From assembly GCA_903831485.1 (NCBI GenBank), contig CAIKXW010000075.1:1-6813 (forward strand): a stretch of DNA of 6,813 nt, given 5' to 3'. The first letter of the stretch is position 1, and every line of letters starts with the position of its first letter. Shown piece after piece: positions 6,276 to 6,813 of the stretch. The notes beneath the pieces were generated by a model that saw only the letters and a program-made list of their open reading frames with translations, was not told the origin of the DNA and ran no database searches. A program made the translations under genes and the position numbers. The DNA is from an uncultured Alphaproteobacteria bacterium (GTDB lineage: Bacteria > Pseudomonadota > Alphaproteobacteria > Caulobacterales > Hyphomonadaceae).

Positions 6276-6646
6276 TTCTTGTCCTCCTCGATCTTCGCGA
6301 TCAGGGCTTTCAGCTGTTTGAGGTCGCGGGCGGAGAGTTTCCGGTGTTCGGCGAAGTGGGCGACGAGGGGAGCGACCTCGCCCTTGAACAGACGGTCGAG
6401 CAGGCCCTGGCTTTCGGACTGGACGTATTGGGCGCGTGCGACGAGCGGCCGGTAGCAATAGCCGTGGGCCTCGCGAGCGCCGGCGATTGCGTTCTTCTTA
6501 AGCAGGCGGGTGACCAGCGTCTTCACCGTGGCGGGAGCCCAGCCATTCTCCGGGCCGACGGCCGCGAAGATCTGTTCAGCGGTGAGCGGGGATTTCCGCC
6601 ACAACGCTTCCATGATGCGGCTTTCGGCGTCGGAGATCTGCGTCAT
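6272..6646 (-). CDS. BlaI/MecI/CopY-family transcriptional repressor
   Basis: A 124-residue winged-helix repressor, the usual family length. The N-terminal domain (ISDAESRIMEALWRKSPLTAEQI, then the recognition region WAPATVKTLVTRLLKK at 36-51 and the wing GYCYRPLV at 62-69) is the family hallmark; the C-terminal helices (about 73-124) should dimerise. In BlaI/MecI the protease partner cuts at an Asn-Phe bond in this helical region; the corresponding bond here looks like His97-Phe98 in LVAHFAEHRKLS (inferred). The gene heads an operon with the M56 peptidase, sharing an ATGA overlap, which matches the classical repressor/antirepressor pairing. Two operator-like dyads in its promoter predict autoregulation. 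The ATG at 6646 is set by alignment to the family start and by AGGTG four bases upstream. Confidence 0.93.
   Translation of the reverse strand: MTQISDAESRIMEALWRKSPLTAEQIFAAVGPENGWAPATVKTLVTRLLKKNAIAGAREAHGYCYRPLVARAQYVQSESQGLLDRLFKGEVAPLVAHFAEHRKLSARDLKQLKALIAKIEEDKK
6282..6289 (-). promoter_or_regulatory. Ribosome binding site of the M56 peptidase gene, inside the repressor gene
   Basis: On the minus strand this reads GAGGAGGA, 6 bases before the ATG at 6275. It lies in the codons for the EED near the repressor C-terminus and decides the M56 start. Confidence 0.8.
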
Positions 6647-6647
6647 G

Positions 6648-6659
6648 GTACACCTGTAA
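6648..6659. promoter_or_regulatory. BlaI-type operator dyad O1
   Basis: GTACACCTGTAA matches the BlaI/MecI-type dyad TTACA-N2-TGTAA at all but one position. It lies directly upstream of the repressor ATG, downstream of the predicted transcription start, and its minus strand includes the AGGTG ribosome binding site, so bound repressor would block transcription. Confidence 0.65.
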
Positions 6660-6668
6660 TCTGATTTG

Positions 6669-6696
6669 AGATTAGATGTGTAATCCGACCTGTCAA
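6669..6696 (-). promoter_or_regulatory. Predicted sigma-70-type promoter of the repressor-M56-TonB operon
   Basis: On the minus strand a perfect -35 TTGACA (6696-6691) is followed after 16 bp by TAATCT (6674-6669), which keeps the first T, the A and the last T of TATAAT. Transcription would start near 6661-6663, giving a leader of about 15 bases. The local AT-richness stands out from the surrounding GC-rich DNA. Confidence 0.65.
6672..6683. promoter_or_regulatory. BlaI-type operator dyad O2
   Basis: TTAGATGTGTAA matches TTACA-N2-TGTAA with one change (G for C at position 4). It covers part of the -10 and of the spacer of the predicted promoter. Its centre is 24 bp from that of O1. Paired operators across a promoter are the normal arrangement for BlaI/MecI autoregulation. 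Confidence 0.6.
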
Positions 6697-6813
6697 TGGC
6701 GAGACTTTGTCGATTTGGGGATTTGGTGCGCTGCGGAATGGGCGCGCGGGCGCGTTCCCGGCGCTGAGGGGCGCGGGTTGGTGGTAGGCGCGGCGCCGGG
6801 CGCGCGGTTAGCT
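6697..6813. other. Non-coding edge region, no gene recognised
   Basis: These 117 bases upstream of the operon promoter are very G-rich on the plus strand from about 6740. Frames open to the edge exist on both strands, but none looks like a protein: the leftward frame continuous with the repressor would cross its promoter, and the rightward frames show only Gly/Ala/Arg-rich text. An inverted repeat is present: CGCG TT CCCGGCGC (6751-6764) with GCGCCGGG CG CGCG (6793-6806). Confidence 0.5.

Noticed and set aside
6276..6458. A 61-residue N-terminal extension of the M56 peptidase frame
   Set aside because: It reads Pro/Arg-rich text out of frame through the repressor gene; the ATG at 6275 has a strong ribosome binding site and starts a typical first membrane segment.
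5067..6646. Beta-lactam resistance regulator pair
   Set aside because: The repressor and protease families fit, but the penicillin-binding sensor domain and any beta-lactamase gene are missing from the window.

Overview
The window is GC-rich and densely coded, with six protein genes (one cut off at the left edge), short intergenic gaps, and no RNA gene, mobile element or CRISPR array that I can see. The gene content points to an alphaproteobacterium, possibly in the Caulobacterales/Hyphomonadales/Sphingomonadales range: a PutA that ends right after its aldehyde dehydrogenase domain, a secreted COG1228 amidohydrolase, and a BlaI-type repressor next to an M56 peptidase that carries a TonB-like domain. 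This placement rests on family resemblance only.

Left part (1-3302). The 3' end of putA reads rightwards and converges, with 17 bp between stop codons, on a leftward two-gene operon. That operon encodes an exported metal-dependent amidohydrolase of the imidazolonepropionase/Xaa-Pro dipeptidase type (1980-3302), followed without a gap by an NADP-type short-chain dehydrogenase (1239-1979; TAG stop directly followed by the ATG). If the amidohydrolase releases proline from dipeptides, PutA would oxidise that proline to glutamate; this link is inferred.

Middle (3303-4259). A 162-bp divergent intergenic region holds two long imperfect palindromes (3336-3365 and 3433-3458). The second covers the ribosome binding site of an NAD-type short-chain dehydrogenase gene that reads rightwards (3465-4259).

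Right part (4260-6813). A leftward operon runs from a self-contained control region. A BlaI/MecI-type winged-helix repressor (6272-6646) overlaps by ATGA an M56 (BlaR1/MecR1-like) membrane metallopeptidase (5067-6275), and a TonB-family protein (4375-5016) follows after 50 bp. The M56 protein has a TonB C-terminal-like domain where BlaR1 carries its penicillin sensor. The operon promoter has a perfect TTGACA -35 and two TACA-N2-TGTA-like operator dyads, one across the -10 and one over the start of the repressor gene. A strong intrinsic terminator (4261-4298) ends the operon next to the stop codon of the convergent dehydrogenase gene.

The most interesting element is this repressor / membrane protease with TonB-like domain / TonB protein cassette. 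It looks like a BlaI-BlaR1 signalling circuit re-purposed to sense something other than a beta-lactam in the periplasm and to control a TonB-type protein.
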